Assembly: GCA_016802295.1 (NCBI GenBank)
Contig: JAESIW010000020.1
Span: 596,649 to 660,648, forward strand
DNA: 64,000 bases
Reading direction: 5' to 3'
Origin: Brachionus rotundiformis
Taxonomy: Eukaryota; Rotifera; Eurotatoria; Ploima; Brachionidae
The notes beneath the pieces are model-generated. The model was not told the origin of the DNA. It did no database searches and saw only the letters and a list, made by a program, of their open reading frames with translations. Numbering within the stretch: position 1 is the first letter of the stretch; each line of letters opens with the position of its first letter. This document shows, in pieces, positions 21,817 to 33,494 of the stretch. The position numbers and the translations under genes were made by a program.

Positions 21817-22603
21817 ATGAAAAGCGACAAAAAAATCTTGCTCACAGACGTAAACAGCTTCATTACTTGCGTATTGTGCAAGGGCTATTTGATCGACGCC
21901 ACGACCATCACCGAATGTCTGCATACTTGTAAGTCATCTCAAAAACTTAAGCAAAATTTTTTTGACCAAAATAAAAATAATTTTTTGCCCTAAAGTTTGT
22001 AAAAAATGCATCGTCGAGTATCTAGAAGAGAACACAAACTGTCCCATATGCGACACCCTGCTGCACCAGTCCCATCCACTGCTCTACATCGCCCACGACC
22101 GGACCCTCCAATCCATAGTCTACAAACTGGTGCCGAATCTGGAGCGAGCCGAGCTCGAGCGCCAGCTCAAGTACTTCGACCAGAACCAGCTGGAGTATCC
22201 ACGCGAGCTCAAGGAAAAACTCGAACAGTTCAATCTTTTGGCTGATTCGAAATTGGGGCAGAAGATAGGTGAAAAAAAGCCCGAGACCAATGGCGAGGCC
22301 AACGCCGACACCACCAACAACTTTCACCGGGACGACGAGCAAATAGCCCTTAGTCTAGAGCCGCTAGACGGCCTCAAAGACCTTGAAAGAAAGTTCATTT
22401 TGTGCTCGTGCCATTCTACCATCACTCATTTGAAAAAATTTGTTGCTCACAAAATCTACTCAAACATTGACCTGTACAAAGAGCTTGACATTGTTTGCAA
22501 TGACGAAATACTTGGCAAAGACCACACTCTTAAATTTATTCTGGTAACCAAATGGAAAGATAAAGTAAATTTAAAAATTAAAGAGAAACATTTTGTTGGT
22601 TAA
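21817..22603 (+). CDS. PCGF3: Polycomb group RING finger protein (PCGF3/5 type)
   Basis: Two exons, 21817-21928 and 21996-22603, separated by a 67-nt GT-AG intron in phase 1, give 239 residues, close to the 242 of human PCGF3. The RING finger has the full C3HC4 set (Cys18, Cys21, Cys34, His36, Cys39, Cys42, Cys53, Cys56), and the next segment (HQSHPLLYIAHDRTLQSIVY) is nearly as in vertebrate PCGF3. The C-terminal RAWUL domain (about 150-235) contains ELDIVCNDEILGKDHTLKF, a hallmark of PCGF3/5. PCGF proteins pair with RING1 in PRC1 complexes that ubiquitinate histone H2A; PCGF3/5 belong to variant PRC1. Exon 2 is clearly more GC-rich than its surroundings, as expected for a conserved, well expressed gene. 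Confidence 0.93.
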
Positions 22604-23243
22604 ATTTTTATTTGGATTTTTTTAAGGAGTTGCCGATGAGGCTTAACTTTCGGCCCAAGTTGGTATTTTGAGCCGACCAAATAGACTATATGCCCGGTAC
22701 TGTGACTTTTATTTGCCATGTAATCTAAAAGATGATAAGCTTTTATTGAAAATATTTTTTCTGTTTGGGTCTGGGCATGCGTCTGTCATGTCAATTTTGG
22801 ACCCGTTCAGCTTTTAAATTTTTCGTAGATTTTTTAAAAGTGAAGTTTTTTCTTCGAGAAATTGCGGTTTTGATCAAAGTGAAATAAAAATAAAGAAGGT
22901 TTTGTTTTTGATTTTTTTGATTTTTAATTTTTATCTTGTTAAAATAAAGACATCATTTTGTTCGAATTTGTGTATTCAATTTTTTATTTATTTTTTCAAA
23001 TATTCTGAATAGAAATAAAATAATTTAACTTTTTTATTTTATTTATTTTTAAGATACATGGCTCTAATAAGGACTATGCATCAGAAAGAAAGATTGTCAT
23101 TGTTACCGTGTGAGTAAATGACTAATTTAGACTCTATTAAACCATCTGGTTACAATACAATTTTTATATTGATATTATTTTTGTTCTTGTTTTACTAAAA
23201 AATAATTACTTATTGATATTTTTAAAAATATACAAATTATGAC
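22604..23243. other. 3' flank of PCGF gene and intergenic DNA
   Basis: Probable 3' untranslated region followed by AT-rich DNA. No further gene seen. Confidence 0.45.
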
Positions 23244-23310
23244 TGAAAGACAGGACTAGGTCTGTCCACTACAGGAGAAGATAAAAGTCCGTCAACAATG
23301 ATTAAAAAAT
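23244..23310 (+). mobile_element. LINE 3' tail relic
   Basis: CTGAAAGACAGGACTAGGTC followed by CCACTACAGGAG and CGTCAACAATGATT resembles the tails at 20870, 44456, 56990 and 63612. No coding part is attached. Confidence 0.4.
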
Positions 23311-23599
23311 TCTATTAAATTTTTTATAATTAATTTACTTATTATTTTTATTAAATTTGAGTGATTCAAAATAGATACCATTGGTTAAGATGCGTGCTAG
23401 AAAAATATTGGTAACTAAAGCCTTTATATTTTGAGTAGTTCTGATTTAAAGTTAATTAAGATAAGTCATTAGTTACATTTTTAACAATTTATTTTTACTT
23501 TCAGAGCTATATTAGACTCTTTCGATTTTTCATTTATTTGGTTAACTTTAAAATTAATTGATCATCACTTTTTGTCGTTTAAGGCAAATTAATCTAGCT

Positions 23600-23790
23600 A
23601 ATTAACAATGCTTCTTTCTAAACATTGCTTCTTGAATCAATAATTGAAATTCCAAAGGAATTATAAAAAAAATAAGCCAACCAATTTATTTAATTTATTT
23701 AAGTACCATTGTCCATATTACTATACACATGTGTTGGAATCTCAATTTCGATTCTTATTTTTAACTATATATTTCTGAAAAATACAAACT
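23600..23790. repeat. dispersed repeat, also at 27404-27950
   Basis: Two blocks (around AATGCTTCTTTCTAAACATT and around TACCATTGTCCATATTAC) recur in the same order near 27421 and 27863, there separated by about 350 bp more. They probably represent copies of one unrecognised element with internal insertion or deletion. Confidence 0.45.
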
Positions 23791-23815
23791 GGACGTGGTC
23801 TTAAAAATCAAATAA

Positions 23816-23880
23816 TAATAATTATATATATAAGCTACAGCAAGGATAGTTTGGGGAATCGACCAACTAGGAGGTCACCT
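23816..23880 (-). mobile_element. LINE 3' end with trinucleotide tail
   Basis: An AAT-rich microsatellite followed by TATATATAAGCTACAGCAAG matches the 3' end of the LINE fragment at 10105-10140. The coding part beyond it is not recognisable. The remainder to 24475 is AT-rich and featureless. Confidence 0.45.
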
Positions 23881-24475
23881 ATGGTAGCTCCTTGCACATA
23901 ACACATAGGTAAATGCTGAAAAAAAGAAATTTTTAGTTCAAATAAAAGTTAAGATTCTCGATAGAAAATGCTTAAAGAGAAAAATTTTATAAATAAATAT
24001 TTTTAATAATAAACATGATTGTTTTTTCGAATTAATTAGAGGAAAATTAGATAAAACTAAAAAAAGCTCTAATTCGGCATTTTATTTAAAATTATGTAAT
24101 TAATCTAATATCTTCAATATTTTAAAAAATCAAAAAATTTCTTTTTTCATTTTTAATAAATAATATAAGTAATAATATTAAAATTTTTAGTCTGTTAATA
24201 TTTTTTATATAAAAAAAAGAAAAATTGAATTAATATCGATTTAAATTTTTTATTGAATTTTTCAAAGATATAATGAACAGATGTTAAATGATGATTTTAA
24301 ACAAAATGATAGCTTAAGAGAACATTTTGGTTACGTCATTATAAATCATAAATACAGGATGCTTAAAATAAAACAAAAAGTCAATTTAAACATAAAAAAA
24401 ATTAATTAAAAATTAAATTTATTAGAAATAAATTGTGTTTAAGTGAATCAGAAGCTTAACTTATAAAAAATGATT

Positions 24476-25357
24476 TTATTGATACATATTTGTATACAAT
24501 TCCCATTCTGATTTAATTCCTTGAATTGTTTCAAACTGAATTTTAATTACAATGGGCTCTGGAAAATCAAAAACTGAGCCTGGAATTTCGAACTCAATTT
24601 CCTTTTCTGAATCAAAATCTTCACCTGAATAATCGATAACTTTTATTGGTTTTACATTAAAGAGATCAGATAAAGATTCATTTTTTTTCCAATCTAAGAC
24701 ATTATGTTCACATTCTGGTTTAAAGCATTCATCAATTTTTTTTTCATTATTTAACAAAGCCTCTTCCAAAATTTTTCTTTTTACAGGATCGAACTCTAAA
24801 CTCCTTTGAACTAGTATTAGCCGTAAACTAAAACCATCACTGTGGTGACGAGGAAGCTGAACAATTAATACTAATTTGATTGGAGTGTATTCCGTTAAAT
24901 AATGAATTGCTTCCAAAAGTATTTGCTCTTCTGTCTCATGGCGAAAAATTACTTCACCAACTAAAACCAGATTTTTTACATCATTTCCTTTGAAAAAGTT
25001 AAAATCTGGATATTTATACTGAATGCTTCCACAAGCATATTTGTTTAAAACTGGAACAAAAATTGAAGGATAAGAATATGATTCACGGACACTTTTAGGA
25101 AGAGATCGATTAATATCAACTACAAAATTTGCTCTCGTTATTGCATGAACCGTTGATTCTGGACGAAGATAAATAATATCATTGAGAATTTTAGCTCGAC
25201 CATAATTGCCTTCTAGATGTTCGTTTAAGTCTTCCAATCTACAAATAATTATTGGCTCATCGGGAACAACTAGATGTCTTTGTTCTTTTTCTTTTGCTTT
25301 TTCGTACAGTTTGTCATAATTGCTGGATTCTCTGATGGTTGAAGATTTGGATAACAT
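24476..25357 (-). CDS. unrecognised 293-residue protein
   Basis: A single open frame from an ATG at 25357, with normal-looking composition and codon use more balanced than chance frames here. There is no signal peptide or membrane helix. The N-terminal 30 residues are charged; the middle holds a likely mixed alpha/beta core. YPDFNFF followed about 15 residues later by LVLVGEVIF has the spacing of a PD...ExV motif, as in the PD-(D/E)xK nuclease fold, but this is weak without structure prediction. The C-terminal 70 residues are acidic. A scrap of its 3' end lies at 21121. Family unknown; the gene itself is likely real. Confidence 0.6.
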   Translation of the reverse strand: MLSKSSTIRESSNYDKLYEKAKEKEQRHLVVPDEPIIICRLEDLNEHLEGNYGRAKILNDIIYLRPESTVHAITRANFVVDINRSLPKSVRESYSYPSIFVPVLNKYACGSIQYKYPDFNFFKGNDVKNLVLVGEVIFRHETEEQILLEAIHYLTEYTPIKLVLIVQLPRHHSDGFSLRLILVQRSLEFDPVKRKILEEALLNNEKKIDECFKPECEHNVLDWKKNESLSDLFNVKPIKVIDYSGEDFDSEKEIEFEIPGSVFDFPEPIVIKIQFETIQGIKSEWELYTNMYQ

Positions 25358-25509
25358 TTCTGTTAGTAAAAATTTATTTTTATCTTTATGTATTAAATAT
25401 AGAATAATAAATCTAACTTTAAAATAACTATGAAGTAATTTTCATTCTGTGTTAAATTCTATTTTTATTATTAAAGAATAATTTTTTCAAAACCTCTCCT
25501 ACATTTTAT

Positions 25510-25900
25510 CTATTGTCTTAGACTTTGAATCAAATTTTTAATACCTATTTTACAAAGTTCTTCATCGTCAATCACTGTTTCTTTTGTTATTTTTCTACAT
25601 AAACTGCTGTTCGGAATTTTATTTCCATTGAACAATATTTTAGATCTATTTGACCAAGACTCAATCAAATTTGCATCATTTTTCTTAAAAAGTAACTACT
25701 TACATTTAATTAATAACTAAAATTAAATGTTGTTACCTTGTTATCTTTCGTTAGATGATTACATTAAGCTTTTCCCAGTCAAAACTGTAATAATGATTCA
25801 TCGAGGTATCAGCCAAGACCATCGTAAAATCATCAAATAAACCAATGAAATTACGATGAGACTTTAAAATCCAATTTTTTTTTCAAAAAAAGAAGTCTTA
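25510..25900 (-). CDS. two putative exons of an unknown gene
   Basis: On the minus strand one frame from about 25890 to 25763 reads through WILKSHRNFIGLFDDFTMVL and ends FDWEKLN before a possible donor GTAATC. A second frame, 25683-25510, begins after TTTTTAAG with KNDANLIESWSNRS and ends LIQSLRQ and a stop. Joining them (phase 0, 79-nt intron) keeps the frame open for about 100 residues. The composition looks protein-like. No start codon or upstream exon could be assigned, and a short open stretch near 26150-26310 may or may not belong. Function unknown. Confidence 0.35.
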
Positions 25901-28241
25901 TTCGAACTTTTTATGAACTTTGAGCGTATGCAATATTAAGAAATGACATATGCATTAAAAAAAAAATAGAATGAGCTTTTCAAAATCTGTTTTCCTGTAT
26001 TGTGATATAATTGTGAGGAACGAAGTGACGTAGTTAAAAACCAGATGTGAAATAGCAATGCTAAGATTAAAACGATCGCTCAATTATACTATAGGATTAT
26101 AAAGTGTAGAAATCTAATTTACAAGAGATAATAAAAAATTATCCTTTACTCAATTGATTTTTCGTTATTTAAATTTCTGGCAAAGGGTTCGTTGCTCGCA
26201 ATATCAAAAGCTTTGTTTCTTACACAAATTTTTTACATGATACATGAAATCTCTTTTGAGCGACCGATCAGAAGTAAATCCATTTGATCTTCACCATGAT
26301 CGAATTTAATACGTCACACTCTGAATAATGACTAGTAAAAAATTTATATTTCTTTAGTTACTAATAATTGTATTTAATTTTTCTTTGCATAACATTTGAA
26401 TATTTTCGTTTAAATTGTATTTTTGTCATTATTTAATTGAATAAATAATTGTTTAAATTAAATTTTTTTACTAAAAAATATGCAAAAATTAAAATTTCAT
26501 CAGTTATCCATCGATGACACATGATGAAATGTATCACTCCTCATTGATTATGCATCAAGTTAATTTTACGTGTTTGCATTGATGTCTCATTTTAAAATTT
26601 TTAACTGGGTTGACATATTTGATATTTTATGATTTAAATGACAATATTGACTTATTAAAATATTTTAAATAAATTTTAAATTTTATTAATACTAAACCCT
26701 AAGAATAGAAATTATTCAAATTTTTTTTCAAAATTAAATTCTTAAAAAACCAAGTAACTTATTTGTCTCAATTATCAAAGCACTAGAATTTGATAGAAAT
26801 GGTTCCAAATTAATTTTACGAGTTTTCCAGGAAAAGCACCATTGCCAATATTGCTTTACTTAAAATGGACATATGGACAAGTTAATAAGCCAAACTGAAT
26901 TTAATCTTTATTTTAACAAATCCAACCAAATCAATAAAATGTGAAGTTAATATCTGTAGATCTTTAGATTAACAAATAAAATTAAACAGTCTAGATTTGG
27001 CAAAGAAAAAACTAATCTAAAATCTAACTTTTATTACTATTTGGTGTAAATATTAAATGTAAATAAGTAAAGGATTTATTTAAGTTTAGTTACTAAAATG
27101 GACAAAAAATAAGTCTAAAAAAATGTATTGAATTCCGGTTGGAATTATTTCCCAAACAACAGCTTGGACAAAATTTTAGTTCTGTTTAGTTATCTTACAA
27201 TTAGCCAATAATAATATTCTAAATTTATCTCTTGAAGAGGTGTAAAGAAGTTACAAGATTTATTCCAAACAGCACGATTGCTTATTGAATTACAATTAGA
27301 ATTACAAATTAATTTACTGCCATAACTCACAGATGAGCTCTAACCCCCAAAGCGTCGCATTTTTTTACTTCACCCAAATGATTTTCTTTTACCAAAACAA
27401 ATTGAACTGGTTAATTAAGAAATGCTTCTTGTTAAACACTGCTTCTTATATAAAAAATTTGATCATTCAAGGTAATTAAAAAAAAACTAAGCTAACCAAT
27501 TTATTAATTGAATTCAATTAATTTTAGAATTTTCTTTACCTTTTCCTAGTTTAAAAATATCAATTATGTTTATAAAACTGATAAAATTGGTTAATTTTTT
27601 TTGTTCTATTATCCAAAATCATAGTCTAGATATTAATTAATTTGTCATTTTTTTCAAAAAACCAAAACAAAAGTTGAAAACTAATAAATAAAAAATAAAT
27701 TAATCTTTTTGAATGATATAATTGATGAATTTTAATAAAATTTAATTTTAAAAATTTTTTAAAATACTTTATTGTTTACTAGAATTTAATAGAATTTAAT
27801 AATTTTAATGTTTTAAATTTCCTAGGAATGATGATTGATTAATAGTAAATTTTTTTGATTTAGTACCATTGTCCATATTACCAGGTAGATGTTTTGGAAT
27901 TCGAATTTCTGATCCTAATTTCTAACTATATATATCTAGAAAAAATAATTTGTAATAAATTATTTTAAAAAATTCAATTTAAAGCTAATCATAAATAAAA
28001 CTATTTACCAAATAGACACTGCCTCAATTGCCAAAATTGTAAGATATTTTAAAATACAAAAATTAAACTAGTTCTAAGACCATTTGAACAAACTATCCAC
28101 GTTTTTCATACTTAATTACTTACACAACACAAACCGAAGATATTACTAACTATCATAGATCATGTGTTTTCGTAGGATAAAAATAAATTAAATAAAAATT
28201 ATATTTTTACTTCATTCCCTTTATTCAATTAAAGCTCTAAA
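25901..28241. other. intergenic DNA with a dispersed repeat
   Basis: No reliable gene. The blocks at 27404-27480 and 27863-27950 match 23600-23790. A TATA-like context is not evident before the ATG at 28242. Confidence 0.5.
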
Positions 28242-31200
28242 ATGAATATAATTCAAAAATATGTCCAAGTATTCCGCCAAGCAAATGGATATTCTCTCTA
28301 CGTATTGTTTGTAATGTTGCTTGTCTACATGCTTAATCAATTAGACAGATATACATTATCTATAACCAGTGTCGAAACAGCCCAGTCTTTGCACTACGGT
28401 GACAAATCTTGTTTGTCATTACCTGGATATCCAAAAGAGATATCAAATTTATGTAAAAATTTGACAGAAACTACATGCAAATCTTTTGTAATCAACGGTA
28501 CCAATGGCACTATTGAGCACGTATGCAAATACGACTACAATGGCCAAGGCATAGAATACCAAGTATAATTAGTTTAAACAGAAATTTAAAAAATAAAAAA
28601 AAATCTATTAAAGATTCTCGCTGGTCCAGCTTTTATTTTGATATTTACATTTACTGGCATATTAATATCCTTATTTGCAGATAAGTTTCAAAACAGGCGA
28701 GTTCTTATCTTAACCATTTCAATTTGTTGGTGGTCTTTGATGACAATCTTAACCGGCTTTACCAACAGTTATTGGCAATTGTTGCTTCTTAGATTTGGCT
28801 TGGGTATTGGTGAAGCAGGCTGTAATCCCCTTGCTACAGGACTAATATCGGATTATTTCAATCTGGAGCTAAGAGGAGCTGCCTTGGGCATTTACAATTG
28901 GGGTATATACACTGGCTACTCGCTGACATTCGCTATTGGAAATCAAATACTGAAACACCTGAGTTGGAGATGGGTTTTTTACATTTGTGGTATACCAGGC
29001 TTACTTGTAGGTCCATTGGTTTTTTTTAGTGTAAAAGAGCCTGTCAAGGAGATCAAATATGAAGAGACTGAGCCATCGAGTTCCCTTCAAATCGAAGAAG
29101 ACTCAAATACACAAAAGTTGGTCAAAGCATTAAAAGAATTTTTGAAGCCAACTTTGTTACTGCTTTGTCTTGCTGGTTCGATTAGAAATGCTGCAGGATA
29201 TGTTTGGGGCTATAATAATAACACCTATTATAAACAAATGGATCAAACAGCTGATCAAATTTCTTCATATTTAGGGGTAATACCGCTGGTATTTGGAATA
29301 ATTGGTTCATTTGTTGGAGGTTTTGTGTCGGATAGAGTGGCTAAAAAAGCCCAACCTTGGACACGAATTTGGGTTCTAGTTATTAGCCAGGTATTTGATT
29401 TAAAACAAAGATTTTATATCTAAATTTATTTACAAGATAATTGCTGCACCTTTTGTTTTTGGTGTTCTCTTTTTTGATCCACCATACTCCTACTACTTTT
29501 TAATACCATCTTACATCTTTGGTAAGTAAATATATTTTATCTTTGGCAAATTAAAATGATCATGCTCATAATTTTTTGTTACATATGAAAATCTATCTGC
29601 ATTAAATTTTTCAATTAAAGATATGATCATAAACTTCAATAAGCCTTATTTTTAACTCTTCTATCAAAAAAGTTCTCTTCCATAAAAAATTAAATTCATT
29701 TAAATTAAAATATGAAATGAAAAAAGTTATTTAAATTTTATAAATTGAAACACGATTTAAAAAATTCAAAAAGATAAAAAATTTTTAAACTGGTTCAAGC
29801 TTAATTTTCACAGCGATCAGATAAATATTTTTTTGGCAATGATCAAGTTACTAAAATGTAAAGAATATGGTAGATATTTATAAAAGTTTATCAAGACTTT
29901 TTTTTTATATAATAAAATATTTCTAATTTTCGTTACCATAGATTTGATCATCAAAAATGCGGCCAACATTGGTTAACTCCATAAAACTGCTAGTCAGTCA
30001 TTGTAATAATATTATTCGATTTTTTTTTAACTAAGCGCTGTATTAAAATTTCAGTCAAGAATCTTATATGTTTTTATTAACTTATTTAAATTTTTAAAAT
30101 TAATTTCTTATTTTTTTTTAATTTAAGTGCATACTTAAAAATTACAGAAAATTAATTCATTTTTGTACAGGATTCAAATAAAGTTTTATAAAAAATATAA
30201 ACTAAAAATTCAAATTTATAAATAAGATGCTTATGTATAGGAATTTTTTTATTTATTTAGATATCAAAACAGACCCAAACTTAGATTTCTTGCATTTGTT
30301 TGTTATCTCAAGACTAAAATATATTTATAAATTTAGATATATAATCTAGCTAGTAAAAACAAATGGTAAGAATTAGTTAAGATAAAAAAAAATATCATAT
30401 CACTATTGCATTATATTTTTGAAATTGATTGAAATTTTAATTAAAAGCTTTGATTTTAAGCTAGTCAAATCTCATTGAATCATTTTTTCAAAATTAAAAT
30501 TATTCAGCATGTAGAGTTAAAATTTTTTAAAATATTGTTTTAAAAACACCTTTTTAAGTCTTAATTGGCTTCTATTTTGGTAAACACTTGCAATAATTTT
30601 ATTAAACTCTCTTCAATAATTAGAATTTCTGAGAAAATTTTGATTAAATACGCATTATTTGATCTTCTTTTAGAAAATAGAATTATTTATAGAAAAAAAA
30701 TAATCAAAACATGACTAGATAATACCTTACTTTAAATTTAAGGCTGAGTTTTTTTGCATAAAAATGGATTTCATTTTGGAACATGAAAATTCGATACTAT
30801 TTTTAAAATTTTAATTTGGCTATGAATTGATTATCAAATACTAATATTACTATCATTGATAAGAAAAATAGAAAAAATAAATCGCGCAAAAATGGGCTTT
30901 TTAAATTTAAATTTTTTATCATAATAAGCATTTAAAATTTTTGAAGAGAAAAAAACATTTTTTTAAAATTTATTTAAGTACTTAATATCAAAATTCACGT
31001 TTTTGTTATTCTAGATAAATTCCAAAAGTTGTTTAGAACCGATTTGTTTTCAAAGGTGTCTCATTTATGTGTTTTTTTTAATTACAGTCTCAAAACCTTT
31101 TAATATTAATAACATTTATAAATTTCAACTTAACAAATTTATCTGTTATTTTAAAATTTTTTATTAAAATTAAAAATATATATTCATAAATATTTAATTG

Positions 31201-33494
31201 CTGACCGGTAAAAATAAATTAAAAATTATAAAAATAGTCTAATTGCTTATCAGTTGCTACTGGGGCCTTGCTCAGATCGGGTGTTTCAATCTGATCAAAG
31301 TTTCTGGTATCACCTGCATGGCTAACTTCGGGCAGAAAAGGCGGCACCAGCTTTTTTTCATATACTTCATTCCAGTTGGTGACCGAAATAAACCATCTGT
31401 GCTTCTTGACCTCCTCTGTTCCCATATTTATTTTGTTTCTCTTGAAGTTGAAGCCCGACTCGCCAAAAAGGCTGTCATTACTGTTGGTCTTTGAGTTTGA
31501 GCTACTGGCTATGGACTCGGGCGCATCTATGTCCGGCAAAGAGATATCCGGCTCTGTTAAAAAAACAACTCCATTTATCGACTCACTGAGATCGTTTTCC
31601 TTGATAACAAAATTATTCTTTACCACACCACAATTGCCACTGCCCAGTCTCTTGGTCGGGTCTGGAATAAGCAATTTTTTGATTATGTCCTTGGACACAG
31701 AGTCGAAATGCCGTGGCCATTCATACTTGCCCATGAGGATTTTTTCATACACTTTGCTGCGGTTGTCCTCGTAGAATGGCGGCGCGCCGGCCAAAAATTC
31801 ATAAATCAAAATTCCCAAAGACCACCAATCACTGGTCAAATCATGACCTTTTAACAATATTATCTCAGGTGCCAAATACTCTGGCGTGCCGCACATAGTA
31901 TAAGTTTTATTAACTATTTTCTTACTAAAACCAAAATCGGTCAATTTCAAATGACCATCACTATCAAGCAAAATGTTTTCCGGTTTGAGATCCCGGTAGC
32001 CAATTTGCATTGAGTGCAAATACTCTAAGGCGCAGACTATTTCGGCAGTGTAAAAAATTGCCGCCTTAACATCAAATTTCTGCTTTTGCTTAAGGAGAGT
32101 GTACATCTCTCCACCAGGCAGGTATTCCATAAGCATGTACAAAAATTGGTTGTTATGATGTGTCCATAAAAGACGGACTATGAACGGATGAGGCTTAATA
32201 GTGGACAATATAAGCTTTTCATTTTTGACATGTTCGACCTGTTTAAGCCGAATAACTTCTGGTATGCTCATAATCTTAAGCGCAAAGTAATCACCGGTTA
32301 TGGCGCTTTTGGTCAGCATAACACGGCCAAAAGTGCCAGTACCAATTGTCTGTAAAAGTTCGTACTCTTTAAGCTTGGAACTTTTTTCCTCATTTATTTT
32401 GGATATTGACTCAAGTTGGGTGATGTCACTGAATCTTTTTTTCATGTTGTGAGAGGCGAGTTTGGGGTTGTTGAGCACGGATATGCTTGTGTGTCCATCG
32501 GTCTTGACCACGACTGGCACAGGCCGCGTTTTTGTCTTTTCCTGGTTGTGGATGAGCGGCAGAAGGTTAGGTGCGCTTTCTGACTCGTGCAGCTGGTGCA
32601 ACTTGTTCATATTTACATAGCTATTTACATAAGAGTGTGTGCCAAGAGAGGATACCGAGCTGCTAATGGACAATTTGGCCGGGTCTTCGTGAATTATGGG
32701 AATGCCTTGCCGTGGCGCTGATACTCCACTAAGAGTCAAATATGGAAGATTAACCCGCTGCTCATTTGCTTTGGAATTGTTGCTAGATGACATTTTTGTT
32801 TTTAAAAATTTCCTAAACTATTAATTATTTAAAACATTTCTAAAAACAAATATTAAGGTAAAAGATAATTGCTTTTAAATGAGTCCTGTATTTAAGAATA
32901 AAAAATATGAAAAAAAAAAAAAAAACACTTAACTAAGTTTATAAACAACCATTTCCTCATCTAAACACCTTTAAAATTACTCCAAAATTGTGTTTAATTT
33001 AGCCGCTGAGTTGATCTTATCTAAGACTAGAAAATTCTCAAGTGTCTAATTTTTGCATCTAAGGTGAAATGTGGGTTGGCGTTTGCCTAAGTGTGGTAGT
33101 CGAACTGGTGCCAGAAAAATTGCGCACCACAGGTGTTGGCCTATACTTTTTTATCATTTCAAATATTGGTGGAAATATGCAAACTATAGTGCCATCAGTC
33201 CAGAAGGCTATCAAAAATGCATTCAATCTGACAGAATTACAGGCCTTCAGAGGCAAGTCATTTTTTGACAAAATTTTTAATTTTTAAAAATTTTAAATAT
33301 TTAACCAAATTTAAATTAAAGGTGCACTGTATATATTTTTTCCGGGTGAGTATGTGCTAGGCTCGGCACTCTTCTTGTTAACTTTGCTGGTTATCAAGCG
33401 TGACTTGAGACGCTTTAATGAACAGGACTCTAATTCTTCAATTGCCAATTTGCTCTCCGAGGACTACAAATTGAAAAATTCGGATGAAGATTAA
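28242..33494 (+). CDS. MFS transporter, Spinster-like
   Basis: Five exons: 28242-28562, 28614-29390, 29437-29521, 33064-33252 and 33322-33494. The frame is preserved across all junctions, giving 514 residues with about 12 membrane helices. Helix one contains NQLDRYTLSI. The first outer loop has N-glycosylation sites (NLTE, NGTNGT) and four Cys. GIEYQILAGPAFILIF opens helix two, followed by the loop DKFQNRRV in the place of the MFS GxLaDrxGrr motif. LLLLRFGLGIGEAGCNPLAT is the typical helix-four signature of Spinster-like carriers. Introns one and two are 51 and 46 nt. Intron three is 3.5 kb and carries the kinase gene at 31219 on the other strand. Intron four (33253-33321) begins GCAAGT, a GC-AG intron. 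The substrate is unknown; relatives move sphingolipids, lysophospholipids or organic anions. Confidence 0.85.
29522..31218. other. large intron of the MFS gene, left part
   Basis: AT-rich intronic DNA between exon 3 and the nested kinase gene. No coding frame or recognised repeat. Confidence 0.6.
31219..32793 (-). CDS. PRKX: AGC-family protein kinase, PRKX/PKA catalytic type
   Basis: Intronless gene of 524 residues nested in intron three of the MFS gene, opposite strand. A Ser-rich N-terminal region of about 140 residues has no known fold. The kinase domain starts near 143: GTGTFG (151-156), Lys173, Glu192, YRDLKPEN (266-273), DFG (286-288), activation-loop Thr299 in TYTMCGTPEYLAPE, so it should be active. 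HVKNEK, FLYMLMEY and FYTAEIVCALEYLHS are closer to PRKX than to canonical PKA. An acidic and Ser/Asn-rich insert of about 70 residues (386-457) splits the C-lobe between KRLG and EVKKHRWF. The C-terminus ends FYNF, the hydrophobic motif of AGC kinases. Regulation by cAMP via an R subunit is likely by family but not shown. Confidence 0.88.
   Translation of the reverse strand: MSSSNNSKANEQRVNLPYLTLSGVSAPRQGIPIIHEDPAKLSISSSVSSLGTHSYVNSYVNMNKLHQLHESESAPNLLPLIHNQEKTKTRPVPVVVKTDGHTSISVLNNPKLASHNMKKRFSDITQLESISKINEEKSSKLKEYELLQTIGTGTFGRVMLTKSAITGDYFALKIMSIPEVIRLKQVEHVKNEKLILSTIKPHPFIVRLLWTHHNNQFLYMLMEYLPGGEMYTLLKQKQKFDVKAAIFYTAEIVCALEYLHSMQIGYRDLKPENILLDSDGHLKLTDFGFSKKIVNKTYTMCGTPEYLAPEIILLKGHDLTSDWWSLGILIYEFLAGAPPFYEDNRSKVYEKILMGKYEWPRHFDSVSKDIIKKLLIPDPTKRLGSGNCGVVKNNFVIKENDLSESINGVVFLTEPDISLPDIDAPESIASSSNSKTNSNDSLFGESGFNFKRNKINMGTEEVKKHRWFISVTNWNEVYEKKLVPPFLPEVSHAGDTRNFDQIETPDLSKAPVATDKQLDYFYNF

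Noticed and set aside
22006..22342. Open frames in other phases and on the minus strand within the PCGF exon
   Set aside because: Shadows caused by the GC-rich coding sequence; the RING/RAWUL frame is clearly the real one.
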